Below, in pieces: positions 19,490 through 28,607 of a DNA stretch of 44,795 bases. Below the pieces are notes generated by a model. It did not search any database. It saw nothing but the letters and a program-made list of their open reading frames with translations, and was not told where the DNA came from. The first letter of the stretch is position 1. Each line of letters begins with the position of its first letter. The DNA is from Stentor coeruleus (taxonomy: Eukaryota; Ciliophora; Heterotrichea; Heterotrichida; Stentoridae), in the NCBI GenBank assembly GCA_001970955.1, contig MPUH01000580.1:1-44795 (forward strand), read 5' to 3'. The position numbers and the translations under genes were made by a program.

Positions 19490-22400
19490 TCAAGGATTAA
19501 CTTTCATTAAACCTTCTAGATAACATTCTGCATGATTTTCTAGAATCATAAGGGTTCGAAGGTAAGACACAAACTCCTCCATATTATGTACTGGTAATAT
19601 AGTCCCTAGTTTCTCATAAAAAACACTATATCCTGACTCATTCGGATCAACATCTCCAATATCCTTCATAACTTTGCATGCCTCTATTAATGTTTTTAAT
19701 CCTATTTTCTCTTCAAGAAATTCTCTCATCGCTTCTAAAGAATTATAAGTTGATCCTATATCTATTTCCTCATTTGATGCAGCTGTTGGCGCTGCAGGAG
19801 GTGGTGTTAATGGTTTTTCTTGAATACCTTTATTTTCATTTTCATCTAAACTTAATATAAAATCATCAGATCTGACTACAACTTCTTCATCAGCAGGCAC
19901 TTGTGTTATGTAAATATCATTGTAATCTTCTTCATCGGAAATACTATCGTCATCTATTGCTTGTTGAAGAACTTGATATAATCTTTGCTCCTCTTGGTTT
20001 TTTACTCCGACCCACTCCACAACAAAATTATCATTTTTAGGCTTCGGCTTTTGTCTTAAGGCTTCTATCATTTTTTTCCTATCTTCTTCGTATTTTTTTT
20101 TATCTTTATCCTTTTCTCTTTCATTTTCGCGTTCTCTTTCTCGTTCTCTTTCTATTTCTCTTTCTCGTTCTCTTTCTATTTCTCGTTCTCGTTCTCTTTC
20201 TCTTTCTCTTTCTCTTTCCTTTTCTCTTTCCTTTTCTCTTTCTCTTTCTCTTTCTCTTTCTCTTTCTCTTTCCTTTTCTCTTTCTATTTCTCTTTCCTTT
20301 TCTTTTTCTCTTTCTCTCACCTTTTCCCTTTCTCTTTCTCTTTCCTTTTCTTTTTCTCTTTCTCTTTCTTTTTCTTTTTCTCTTTCTCTTTCTCTTTCCT
20401 TTTCTCTTTCTTTTTCCCTTTCTCGTTCTCTTTCCATTTCTCTCTCCTTTTCCTTCTCTTTAGTGAGTTTTGGGTTTGGGTCTGAACTTTCAAGATTTTC
20501 TAATACTTCCGGTAAATCCGCTAGAGGCTGACTTGAATTTTTCTGGTATTTTTTTTGCCGTATATCATTCATCATCTTCTCTCTATCTTCTTGTATTTTC
20601 TTCAACTTATCCTGTTTTTTCTTTTCAGCTGCTTCTTTTTTAGCTATTTCTTCTTGACGGTTATCTTCTCGTTTCTGAATCATTTCTTCAAGTTTTTTTT
20701 TAGCTTCTAATTCTTTTTTCTTTTTTAATGCTTCACGTAAATGAGCATTTAAACCATCATTTTTCTTTTCAACTTTTTCCACTGGTTTAAAAACATCTTC
20801 AAGTCTTCCTTGCATAGCAGGAGCTCTAGGTGGTACAGGTTTTGCTACTTCTCTAATTTTTATAATATCTTCAAATTTTGGAATTTCAGGTAAATTAAAT
20901 TGTCTTCGTGCTTGTGGAGCATGTTCAGGAGGTTTTCTATAATCTCTATTATCATTTTTCACTACTTGTTCATTTTTGCAATATTTATTAACTTCTACAA
21001 CTTTTATTTTTGGTGTGTTTGGAGCATTTTTCTCTTTTATTTCTTTAATTTGTTGAGCTAAACTTGGCCCACATTTTTTAGCATCATTTGCTTCGATCCT
21101 TGGCGATTCTTTTTTAGGAGTTTCTTTTTTAGGATCAAATTTAATTTCAACTTTTTGTGGTTCTCTTTTTGGTTCATATTTAGGAGGTTCTACCCTTGCT
21201 GGAATAGGTTTTTTCCATTCCGGTTCTTTTTTAGGTTCAAATTTTTGTGGTTCAGGTTTTTTCCATTCTGGCTCTTTTTTAGGTTCAAATTTTTGTGGTT
21301 CAGGTTTTTTCCATTCTGGTTCTTTTTTAGGTTCAAATTTTTGTGGTTCAGGTTTTTTCCATTCTGGTTCTTTTTTNGTTCTTTTTTTGGTTCAAATTTT
21401 TGTGGTTCAGGCTTTAATTGCACTTGAAAATTTTTTTTAACATCTTCTTGTCTTTTAGGTTCTATTTTTTGTGGTTCAGGTTTTAATGGTACTTGAACAG
21501 GTTTTTTAACATCTTCTTGTCTTTTAGGTTCTACTTTTTGTGGTTCAGATTTTAATGGCACTTGAACAGGTTTTTTAACATCTTCTTGCTTTTTAGGCTC
21601 TACTTTTGGTGGTTCTACTTTCGCAGCAGAAGTTGGGGTTATTTTCTTTGCATCTTGTTCTTTTTTTAATACAAAAAGGTTTTGTTTATGCAGAATAGTA
21701 TGAGAAAACTCTTCAAAACGAGTTGACTCAGAAAGTAGGTTTTGAATTTTTGACTTAATAAACGGCATTCTGAGTATTTGGGCAACAGTTGGTCTTCGAT
21801 TTGAGTCGACAGTGAGCATTTGGGCAATTAAAGTCTTTAAATCTCTAGAAAAATGAGGTGGTAATGGAGAGTATATCCCACGAACTATATTCAATCCTAA
21901 TTGTCTTATTGAAGTCCCATCAAAAGGAGGCTTAAGGGCACATAATTCATATAATAATACTCCTAATGACCAAACATCACTTTTAAATGAATATGGTCTA
22001 TTTTCTATAATTTCTGGTGAAAGATAGTATGGAGTACCAACCATTGTACGAGCTTTATCAATTGTATTTGATAAAACTTTTGATATGCCAAAATCACCAA
22101 GTTTAATCATACCTGATTTCATCAAAAATACATTCTGGCCTTTGATGTCTCGGTGAAGGACTTTTCTGTCGTGCACATGTTTAATTGCCAGACAGACTTG
22201 AACAAATATATCGACTATTTCATTCTCTGTAAATAGCTTCCCTCTCTGCATACGAATTTTTGAACTCAAGTCGCCACCGTCTGCAAAATTCATCACAATA
22301 TTGAGTTTTCCATTAGGAGTTGTATAGACGTCGACAAATTTGATAATATTTGGATGATCTAATGCTGACATTACTTTTGCTTCATGATAAGCTTCTCTTT

Positions 22401-22533
22401 TTTCTTTTTCAGACATTTTGGAAATATCAATTTGCTTGACAACATACTTCGAGCCATTAGATGGGTTCTCACAAAGATAACATTTTCCGAATGCTCCTTC
22501 ACCTAAGAGTTTGATTTGTTTAAGTTTATCCAT
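19490..22533 (-). CDS. NEK-family protein kinase (NEK1/5-like) with repeat tail and ER/K helix
   Basis: About 1010 aa once the join at n 21377 is closed by removing 11 nt; the two open frames on either side (to 21190, and from 20962) then read as one. The kinase domain (about 1-265) has LLGEGAFGKCY, VVKQID, HRDIKGQN, DFGISK and GTPYYLSPE, so it should be active. The tail holds three 23-residue repeats (QEDVKKPVQVPLKPEPQKVE-type), at least four 16-residue repeats (EPEWKKPEPQKFEPKK), a Lys/Glu coiled coil and about 120 residues of Arg/Glu/Lys helix. The C-terminal LEAMREFLEEKIGLKTLIEA region matches the end of NEK1. NEK1-type kinases act at centrosomes and cilia. ATG 22533 is preferred; an in-frame ATG at 22569 would add 12 residues. 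The stop is TGA. Confidence 0.88.
20095..20460. repeat. Pyrimidine-rich (TCTCTT)n-like tract encoding an ER/K single alpha-helix
   Basis: On the + strand nearly every base is C or T in variations of ctctttctcttt. In the NEK reading frame it encodes about 120 residues almost solely of Glu, Arg and Lys with i/i+4 charge pairing, the pattern of a stable single alpha-helix used as a rigid spacer. Confidence 0.85.
21205..21400. repeat. 48-nt tandem repeat in the NEK tail, with unresolved join at n 21377
   Basis: The start ccatt[c/t] falls at 21215, 21263, 21311 and 21359, exactly 48 apart. Each unit encodes EPEWKKPEPQKFEPKK. The n at 21377 sits in the fourth unit, where gttctttttt is repeated, so the true copy number is not known. 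Confidence 0.85.
21425..21640. repeat. 69-nt tandem repeat in the NEK tail
   Basis: The word aacatcttcttg falls at 21439, 21508 and 21577, 69 apart. The units encode a 23-residue Lys/Pro/Gln-rich repeat next to the kinase domain. Confidence 0.8.
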
Positions 22534-22569
22534 GATATTTTTTATATTAGTATTTGCAATTAAATGCAT

Positions 22570-22971
22570 TTTTTTTTAGTTAAATGTTTGTGCTTTAGGT
22601 AGAGAAAGAGGAGAAAATCAGTTATAGAAAAATATCTTATAAGTAAAGGGTATGTATAAATTTATTGTGGTTGGGTAGGATATGCACTTTATCAATGCTT
22701 TTTTAAGCTGGTTGATTTTTTGATTATATAGAAATTATTACTATTTATTATAGTATTCATATATTCAGATGTGTGATTAACATAATAGCATATAATATTT
22801 TAATTTCATATAAAATTAATACAACAATATCCCATTCAGCAATTTCTTAATTCAAATTAAATTTTAACTCTTACTTATCTAGTACATCAACAATATCCTA
22901 AATAAAATACCTGATTTCATTAAAAAACTATCCATAAAAAGACTTTATCTTTAATAATTATATATCTTTAT
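22570..22971. other. Intergenic stretch, nothing recognised
   Basis: About 400 bp of AT-rich sequence upstream of the NEK gene. It should hold the NEK promoter and the 3' end of the next minus-strand gene. No RNA gene or repeat was seen. Confidence 0.4.
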
Positions 22972-24649
22972 CTAATAGCATGCACTTTTATTTAATTTAG
23001 ATCCTAGACAAAGTGCCCATATATCTTTATACTCCTTCACAGGAACGTAATTTTTTGTAACAGGACTAAACGTGCATTTTTCTACTTCTTTTAGATTTTT
23101 CAATTTTCTCCACTTCTCAATTTTATTTCGTGTATTCTTGAGTTTCTCTACATTTCTCTCATAAATTTTAAATTCTCTTACAGGACTATTATTATAAGAA
23201 CGGCTTCTCACAATAGGTTCAGGTTTTTCTCCTTTGATTATAAAATTTTTCTCTTCAGGGGTCATATTTTTCATAAGTTCCTCCATCTCAATTGAAAATT
23301 GTTGAAAGTCTATAGATAACTCATGCATTTCAATAATATTTAAAAGTGGTTCTAATATTTTTCTCATATCTTTATTAAGTGAAGCCTTACAGATTGTATT
23401 ACGATCAATAGTCCCATTAATCGGACATAAAGTTTTGAATATTGTGCTGAAACGTAAAAATTTTATCCTATTCACAATTTTTTCTGATTTGTCTGATGTT
23501 AATCTTGAAGATGAGCGAGAAACAGAATTACATCTTCTACATGGGCTTTTAAAACGTCTTTCTTTTATTGGATAATAATGAATTTTCGGTTTAAATAATT
23601 CTTGATTTGCTTCTAAATCATAATTCTGAGATTTAAGCCGAAGGTATTTCAAAATTTCATGCCGTGAATCAGAAATTCTTTTATATTTTCCTCTTTGTTC
23701 AAGGATTTTGTCATCAGCAGCTTTTGTCAAAGATGTATCAGGATGAAAAGAATAAGTATCTTTTAGACTATTTAAATCATACATTTTTTTCGCAACCTCC
23801 TTTCTTTTTTCTGATAATATTTTAGCTTCTTCAAACAATTCCTCGTGTATGTTTAACTTTTTTAATTTGATTCTGTTTATTAATTACATATTCATAAGCC
23901 CTTCATTATCATAAGAAAAAGGGGTTTGTGTTTCCCTTTCCCCAATTGGAGATTTTCTTTTCAAACTGAGTATTTGACTTGTTCTATTAATTTGTGGGGA
24001 AAATGTGCATTCATTTATTTCGCTGTTAAGTTTTTCCCCTCTCATTTTTTCTAGTTTTTCTTCTGTTGCAATTCCTGATTTCAATAATATTTCCGCATTG
24101 CTTCTGTATTTACTCTTATTAACTTTAGGCGAAAATGTAAGATTTCTATCCTCATTTTCCTGTCTGAGTTTTCTGAATTTTTCTAATTTGGTCTCTAAGA
24201 TTTCCATATAACGAAGGCCTTTATCATATAATTTCGTTCCAATATTTTGTTCAGTTTTTTTTGCAACAGGTATCGAGTCTGGGGTTTTACGAAATAGTCC
24301 ATTAAGCATATTTTCATAATGTTTTTCCCCAGCTGTAAAACTTGTTGATAAAGTACTATCATCTTGGTTTTCATGTTTTTTTGTCAAAGGGGTACTTGAT
24401 GAAATATTTCTTTTGATTTCTTGAATCAAGGAAGCTTCAACTTCTATAGGTAAAGAATGCTTTGCACAAAATCTACTTGCAAGAACCTTAAGATCTGTGT
24501 TTGGAGANAATCAAGGAAGCTTCAACTTCTATAGGTAAAGAATGCTTTGCACAAAATCTACTTGCAAGAACCTTAAGATCTGTGTTTGGAGAAACTTTAA
24601 CATTGTCAGTTCTTCCATCACCTATGTCTATGGTAACAATTAAACTCAT
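22972..24649 (-). CDS. Coiled-coil protein with ubiquitin-like N-terminus and repeated FSP motifs
   Basis: The protein is 525 aa after removing a 15-nt intron (23883-23897) and an 84-bp copy with its n at 24508. The first ~50 residues (SLIVTIDIGDGRTDNVKVSP ... VLASRFCAKHSLPIE) look like the small ubiquitin-like module found at the start of several ciliary coiled-coil proteins. The rest is basic with recurring motifs NLTFSPKVN, ECTFSPQIN and KCTFSPVTKN, each after a helical stretch, and SYSFHPDTSL. This repeat style is known in ciliate and trypanosomatid cytoskeletal proteins; I infer a cytoskeletal role. I start at the ATG of MSLIV because a longer frame would overlap the divergent gene at 24672, only 22 bp away. 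The stop is TAG. Confidence 0.8.
23883..23897 (-). other. 15-nt intron in the FSP-motif gene
   Basis: Read on the minus strand it is gtaattaataaacag. It removes a TAA and joins NEGLMN to IIKLKKLNIHEELFEEAK, fusing two ORFs that otherwise look like separate genes. Confidence 0.85.
24424..24592. repeat. 84-bp duplication around n at 24508 (likely assembly join)
   Basis: Bases 24424-24507 recur at 24509-24592 without differences that I can see. The offset of 85 breaks the frame of the minus-strand gene, and collapsing it joins the N-terminal ubiquitin-like module to the rest. Confidence 0.88.
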
Positions 24650-24671
24650 ATTATTTTTATATATTATTAAA

Positions 24672-25673
24672 ATGAGACCAAATTTGATTTTTAAGCCACT
24701 CATAGGAGAAGGTAATTCATATAGTTCAGAAGAAGAACTCCCAAGCACGCAACAAATGTACGACATCCAAGCTGAAAACTCTCATTTTCACAGCAAACCC
24801 CAAGTTTATCCCTTGCGACCCATAAAAAAATCATCAAAATGCTGTCCTCAATGTAAGCAAAAGTTTAACAGTACGACCAATTTACCGTTTTTACTTCCTT
24901 CCTGTGGACATACCTTTTGTAAATTCTGCCTGCAAAAAATGTCTTGCAAAACCTTCATTCGTTGTGGTTTATGTAATTCAATGACTTACAAAGAACTGAA
25001 AAAACTCCCAGTAAATTATGCTTTAATAGAAGCTTTTGAAAGTTCAAACAAAAAACCAAGATGCAAAGAACATAATTCAGAAATCATGGCATATTGTTGT
25101 AATGATGATATTTTATTATGTGGTAGTTGTACTTTTGCACATAGAACACATGAAGTGAATTTACTTACTGATCCTAAAATACAAATAATTGCTAATTCTA
25201 AGAAAAACTACTTGAAAAATCAGGAACATGAGCTTTGTGAACTGAAAACAGAATGGGAAAAAGCAAAGGAAGAACTACAACAAGGGTTGAAAGAATTGAA
25301 AATGTCAGCTGATAAACATAAAGAAGCTCTTAATGCTACGGAGGAAAATATTATACAGGAGATAAAAATGGGCAGTGAACGTTGTGTGCATGAAATACGT
25401 AAAATTGAAGATACTGAGGAATACGCACAGTTGAAAAACAAAATTAGAGATAATATTATGAGGATTTCGGATAGGCTGAAAAGTATTAGTGAAATGAAGG
25501 AGCAATTTGATATTTTACCAATAGTAGACAAGTTAAAAAAAGCTTTGAAAAGTGAAGCTGTTGATTATGACTCGCCACCATCACTTAGCCCAGCGCATAA
25601 AGTTGTTGAAAAACTCAAAAATCCAATCGAATACGAACGCAGCATAAAAAACTATAACTTAAGGATTGTCTAA
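24672..25673 (+). CDS. TRIM-like RING / B-box / coiled-coil protein
   Basis: The protein is 333 aa from ATG 24672. Residues about 55-105 form a RING finger: CCPQCKQKF ... LPSCGHTFCKFCLQKM ... CGLCNS. Residues about 133-175 form a B-box: CKEHNSEIMAYCCNDDILLC then CGSCTFAHRTHEVN. Residues about 190-300 are coiled coil. This is the tripartite RBCC order of TRIM ubiquitin ligases, without a recognised C-terminal domain. It probably acts as a ubiquitin E3 ligase. Upstream in-frame codons come from the overlapping minus-strand gene and are not part of it. Confidence 0.88.
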   Translation: MRPNLIFKPLIGEGNSYSSEEELPSTQQMYDIQAENSHFHSKPQVYPLRPIKKSSKCCPQCKQKFNSTTNLPFLLPSCGHTFCKFCLQKMSCKTFIRCGLCNSMTYKELKKLPVNYALIEAFESSNKKPRCKEHNSEIMAYCCNDDILLCGSCTFAHRTHEVNLLTDPKIQIIANSKKNYLKNQEHELCELKTEWEKAKEELQQGLKELKMSADKHKEALNATEENIIQEIKMGSERCVHEIRKIEDTEEYAQLKNKIRDNIMRISDRLKSISEMKEQFDILPIVDKLKKALKSEAVDYDSPPSLSPAHKVVEKLKNPIEYERSIKNYNLRIV

Positions 25674-25720
25674 TTAAAACTAAAAAAAACCATTAGCATA
25701 ATCAATACTAAATAATCAAA

Positions 25721-26074
25721 ATGGGCAACTGTTCAGGTGTAGGAAACCAAGAATCTGTTGTGTACCTTTTACAAAAAGGCGACAATGAAAAGGTTATCAA
25801 ATCCTTTATAGAATTTCAAGACATATATAAAGCAGGTTATTCCGTGAATTCTTTTGGAGATACAGCTTTACATTATGCTGCAGCTCTAGGGAACATTGAA
25901 ATTGTCAAATGGCTTTGCACTCATGGAGCTGAAATAAATGCTGAAAATAACAATGGATGGACACCTGCTGACTCTGCATCTTTTAATAGTAAAGCTGAAG
26001 TAGTCGGTTTTCTTAAATCTGCAGGAGGGAAACTCAACTACTTTTCTAGAAACTCTGCTGATGAAACTCACTAA
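25721..26074 (+). CDS. Small ankyrin-repeat protein with N-myristoylation signal
   Basis: The protein is 117 aa. It begins MGNCSG, a good N-myristoyl/palmitoyl signal (Gly2, Cys4), so it is likely membrane-tethered. Two ankyrin repeats are clear: FGDTALHYAAALGNIEIVKW followed by LCTHGAEINAENNNGWTPAD and SASFNSKAEVVGFLKSAG. A partial helix pair precedes them. It starts 47 bp after the TRIM-like gene stop. Partner unknown. Confidence 0.88.
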   Translation: MGNCSGVGNQESVVYLLQKGDNEKVIKSFIEFQDIYKAGYSVNSFGDTALHYAAALGNIEIVKWLCTHGAEINAENNNGWTPADSASFNSKAEVVGFLKSAGGKLNYFSRNSADETH

Positions 26075-26104
26075 GTTTATAAAGAACTAACCTTTAATTA
26101 TTGA

Positions 26105-26287
26105 TTATTCATTCTGCATTGTATTTTGTAGTCTTGTGAGAATTTCTAGTAATCTTGCTCTTTGGTCATCTAGAGATTCTTGCAAGCCTTCGTAAAAACC
26201 TATGGAGTTGAAGATTGAATTGTCGGTTTCGTTGATGAAATTAGGCACACTAGGCACTCGGACTATTTTTCCTTGATTGCTATTCAT
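26105..26287 (-). CDS. Small hypothetical protein
   Basis: The frame is 60 aa, from an ATG with A-rich context. It has a disordered N-terminus (VRVPSVPNFINE) and a helical, amphipathic C-terminus (YEGLQESLDDQRARLLEILT). The codon and residue mix looks like a real protein, and the stop lies 30 bp from the convergent ankyrin gene. No family recognised. It could still be a chance frame. Confidence 0.55.
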   Translation of the reverse strand: MNSNQGKIVRVPSVPNFINETDNSIFNSIGFYEGLQESLDDQRARLLEILTRLQNTMQNE

Positions 26288-27078
26288 CCTGAAATAAATT
26301 ATTATTTGAAAATTATGTAGGAGTAAAAGAGAGACTTATGATATACTCGTTGTTGATATATCGAAAATTACTCACTGAGAAATTAAAGATATGGATAAGT
26401 TTGTATTATTTATATAAAATATTTATAATAAAAGAATTATATTTCATGAGTATTGTATTTTTGTATATATTAGCAATATGATTATATTTTTTTAAGAGAT
26501 TATATATAGTTATAACTATATATTTTTATGATTAAATTTATTGGTTTATTTTCGGGCTTTTGTTTTATTAAATTTAGGTAGCGGGGTCACTTTATTTTTT
26601 GTTTGTATTGATAATAAAATTATATCTATCATATTCGTTAAACAATATATTATAAAGCATTTTTGGATGTTTATAACTTTTTTTTTCAGAATATTTTTCA
26701 CTACTAGAGAGTATTAAAATGTAGATTATAAATACAATATCAATAAAATTGCACAGTCATGATAATAAAAGGATATACTTTATTTTGATAAAATTCCATT
26801 ATTATAAGAATAAAAGAAGCTAAGGTTCTTTAAAATATGGAACTTTTAAAGCAAAGCAATTGAAATTTGTTTATAAATATGGAATTGACTTTGCTATGAT
26901 TTAATAAATGATAGCAATTATCTTGGAAATTTGTTTATAAATTTGAAACTTGAATTTTTAAATTTAGGATTAAGGCTAAATAACTTCAAGATATTTAGTA
27001 GATAATAAAAACAGCAGAATGAAAATTAATACCTTATAATACCTTATAAAAACTTTAAAGACTTATTTCTAAATATAA
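26288..27078. other. AT-rich intergenic region with short repeats
   Basis: About 790 bp without a gene, upstream of both flanking genes. It contains a 22-bp perfect palindrome (26502-26523), a 17-bp direct repeat gaaatttgtttataaat at 26862 and 26926, and a short tandem of ataccttata just before the CDPK gene. No RNA gene was recognised. Confidence 0.5.
26502..26523. repeat. 22-bp perfect palindrome
   Basis: The sequence centred on agtta|taact is self-complementary over 22 bases, all A/T except one G and one C. It could be a protein-binding site or chance in AT-rich DNA. Confidence 0.6.
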
Positions 27079-28485
27079 ATGGGAACGTGCATGAGTAAGC
27101 CACGCCAAAAGCCTATAAAAATTTATGTCAAAGATAAAATTGTTGACAAAGCAGCCTCAGAAATATCAATCCACTCAGTCTACAAACTTGGAAAAAACAT
27201 AGGAGTAGGTACTTTTGGTGTAGTAAAAGTAGGACACAACCTCAGTAACCCCAAAGAAAAAGTTGCCGTAAAAGTAATTTTTAAAAACAAACTGAACACA
27301 TCCGCAAAGCGACTTAAGTACGAAATTGATATTCTTCTAACCTTAGACCATCCAAACATTATAAAATGCTTTGAAACCTTTGAAGACGAGCATCATATAT
27401 ACATTGTTATGGAATTTTGTTCTGGTGGTGAACTTATAGAGATTTTTCCACAAGAAGGTGCTTTAGCTGAAAGTGATGCCCTAGACTATATTAGAAGAAT
27501 TCTTATGGCTGTGAATCATGTTCATCGTATAGGAATTGTGCATAGAGATTTAAAACCTGAAAATTTTTTGTTTAGTACAACAAAAGCAACTCATGAACTT
27601 AAATTAGTTGATTTTGGACTTTCAAATAAGTTCAGTGATAAGTTTGAGAAACTCCATTCAACAGTTGGGACTCCTTTTTATATTGCCCCAGAAGTACTTA
27701 AAAGCAACTATGACTCAAAGTGCGATTTGTGGAGTGTTGGGATAATTTTGTATATAATGTTGTCAGGAGACCTCCCGTTTTATGCTGAGAATGTGAATGC
27801 GGTGTTTAAGAAAATAGAAAGTGGCGTGTTTTCTATGAGGGGGACGATTTGGGATGATATTAGTGAAGAGTCAAAACACTTGGTATCGAGGTTGATATGT
27901 TTAAATACTCATGATAGACTTAGTGCCCAAGAAGCTCTGATGCATCCAGCAATACACAAAATCCCAGTAACCCCAATAAACACTTTTGACCTTGTAGGTA
28001 GGCTTAAAAGCTATTCAGAGCTAAACTACTTGAAAAAGTGTATTTTCGCTGTCTTTGTTAAATATCTTAATTTTGACAAAATCGTTGACCAAAGAAGAGC
28101 CTTCACTACATTCGACCGTGGGCTTTCAGGAGTTATTGGAGCTATTGAGATTTGTGATACATATGAAGAAATTGGAGCTGAAGTATCTCAACAAGAAGTT
28201 AGTGCTTTGATGTCTAAAGTAGGGTTAAGGCATAAAGGAAAACTTTGTTTTAGTGAATTTGTAAGTGTATTGACGAAAAATAGCGATTATATTACAGAAG
28301 AAATTATAAAACTTACATTTGAGTTCTTTGATCGGGACAGGAAAGGCTATTTCAATACAAAAAATTATATTGAAGCTATTGATTTATTAGGAGGTAAAAT
28401 GACAGTTGAAGATGCAGAAGAACAGCTCAAAGCTATTTCATCAATGGCAGTTGTGGCATATGAAGACTTTAAAAAATTACTTTAA
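27079..28485 (+). CDS. Calcium-dependent protein kinase (CDPK) with degenerate EF-hands
   Basis: The protein is 468 aa. It starts MGTCMSKP, a myristoylation/palmitoylation signal. The kinase domain (about 33-295) has IGVGTFGVVKVG, VAVKVI, HRDLKPEN, DFGLS and GTPFYIAPEVL, all intact. A CDPK-type junction (FDLVGRLKSYSELNYLKKCI) and an EF-hand lobe follow. The loops are poor: DRGLSGVIGAIE lacks an acid at position 3, LRHKGKLCFSEF has lost the first Asp, and DRDRKGYFNTKN has Asn at position 12. Calcium control may therefore be weak or absent, as in plant CRKs. The closest family is protist CDPK. The stop is TAA. Confidence 0.9.
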   Translation: MGTCMSKPRQKPIKIYVKDKIVDKAASEISIHSVYKLGKNIGVGTFGVVKVGHNLSNPKEKVAVKVIFKNKLNTSAKRLKYEIDILLTLDHPNIIKCFETFEDEHHIYIVMEFCSGGELIEIFPQEGALAESDALDYIRRILMAVNHVHRIGIVHRDLKPENFLFSTTKATHELKLVDFGLSNKFSDKFEKLHSTVGTPFYIAPEVLKSNYDSKCDLWSVGIILYIMLSGDLPFYAENVNAVFKKIESGVFSMRGTIWDDISEESKHLVSRLICLNTHDRLSAQEALMHPAIHKIPVTPINTFDLVGRLKSYSELNYLKKCIFAVFVKYLNFDKIVDQRRAFTTFDRGLSGVIGAIEICDTYEEIGAEVSQQEVSALMSKVGLRHKGKLCFSEFVSVLTKNSDYITEEIIKLTFEFFDRDRKGYFNTKNYIEAIDLLGGKMTVEDAEEQLKAISSMAVVAYEDFKKLL

Positions 28486-28607
28486 ACTTTATTATTATTA
28501 AAAACTTATGATAATTTATAAAGATCACTTAGTTTAAAGGTATTTTTTTTAATCTTATTATTTAATGATTAAGTTGATATTTTTATTTATTAGATAACTT
28601 ATCTAGA

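Noticed and set aside
20095-20460. The polypyrimidine tract as a non-coding microsatellite
   Set aside because: It is open in one frame, in line with flanking coding sequence, and encodes a regular E/R/K helix. Interruptions keep the frame.
20962-21190. Treating the kinase (21190-22569) and the charged ORF (19490-20962) as two genes
   Set aside because: Upstream codons of the charged ORF read on without a stop into the same EPEWKKPEPQKFEPKK repeats as the kinase tail. The frame break sits exactly at the n.
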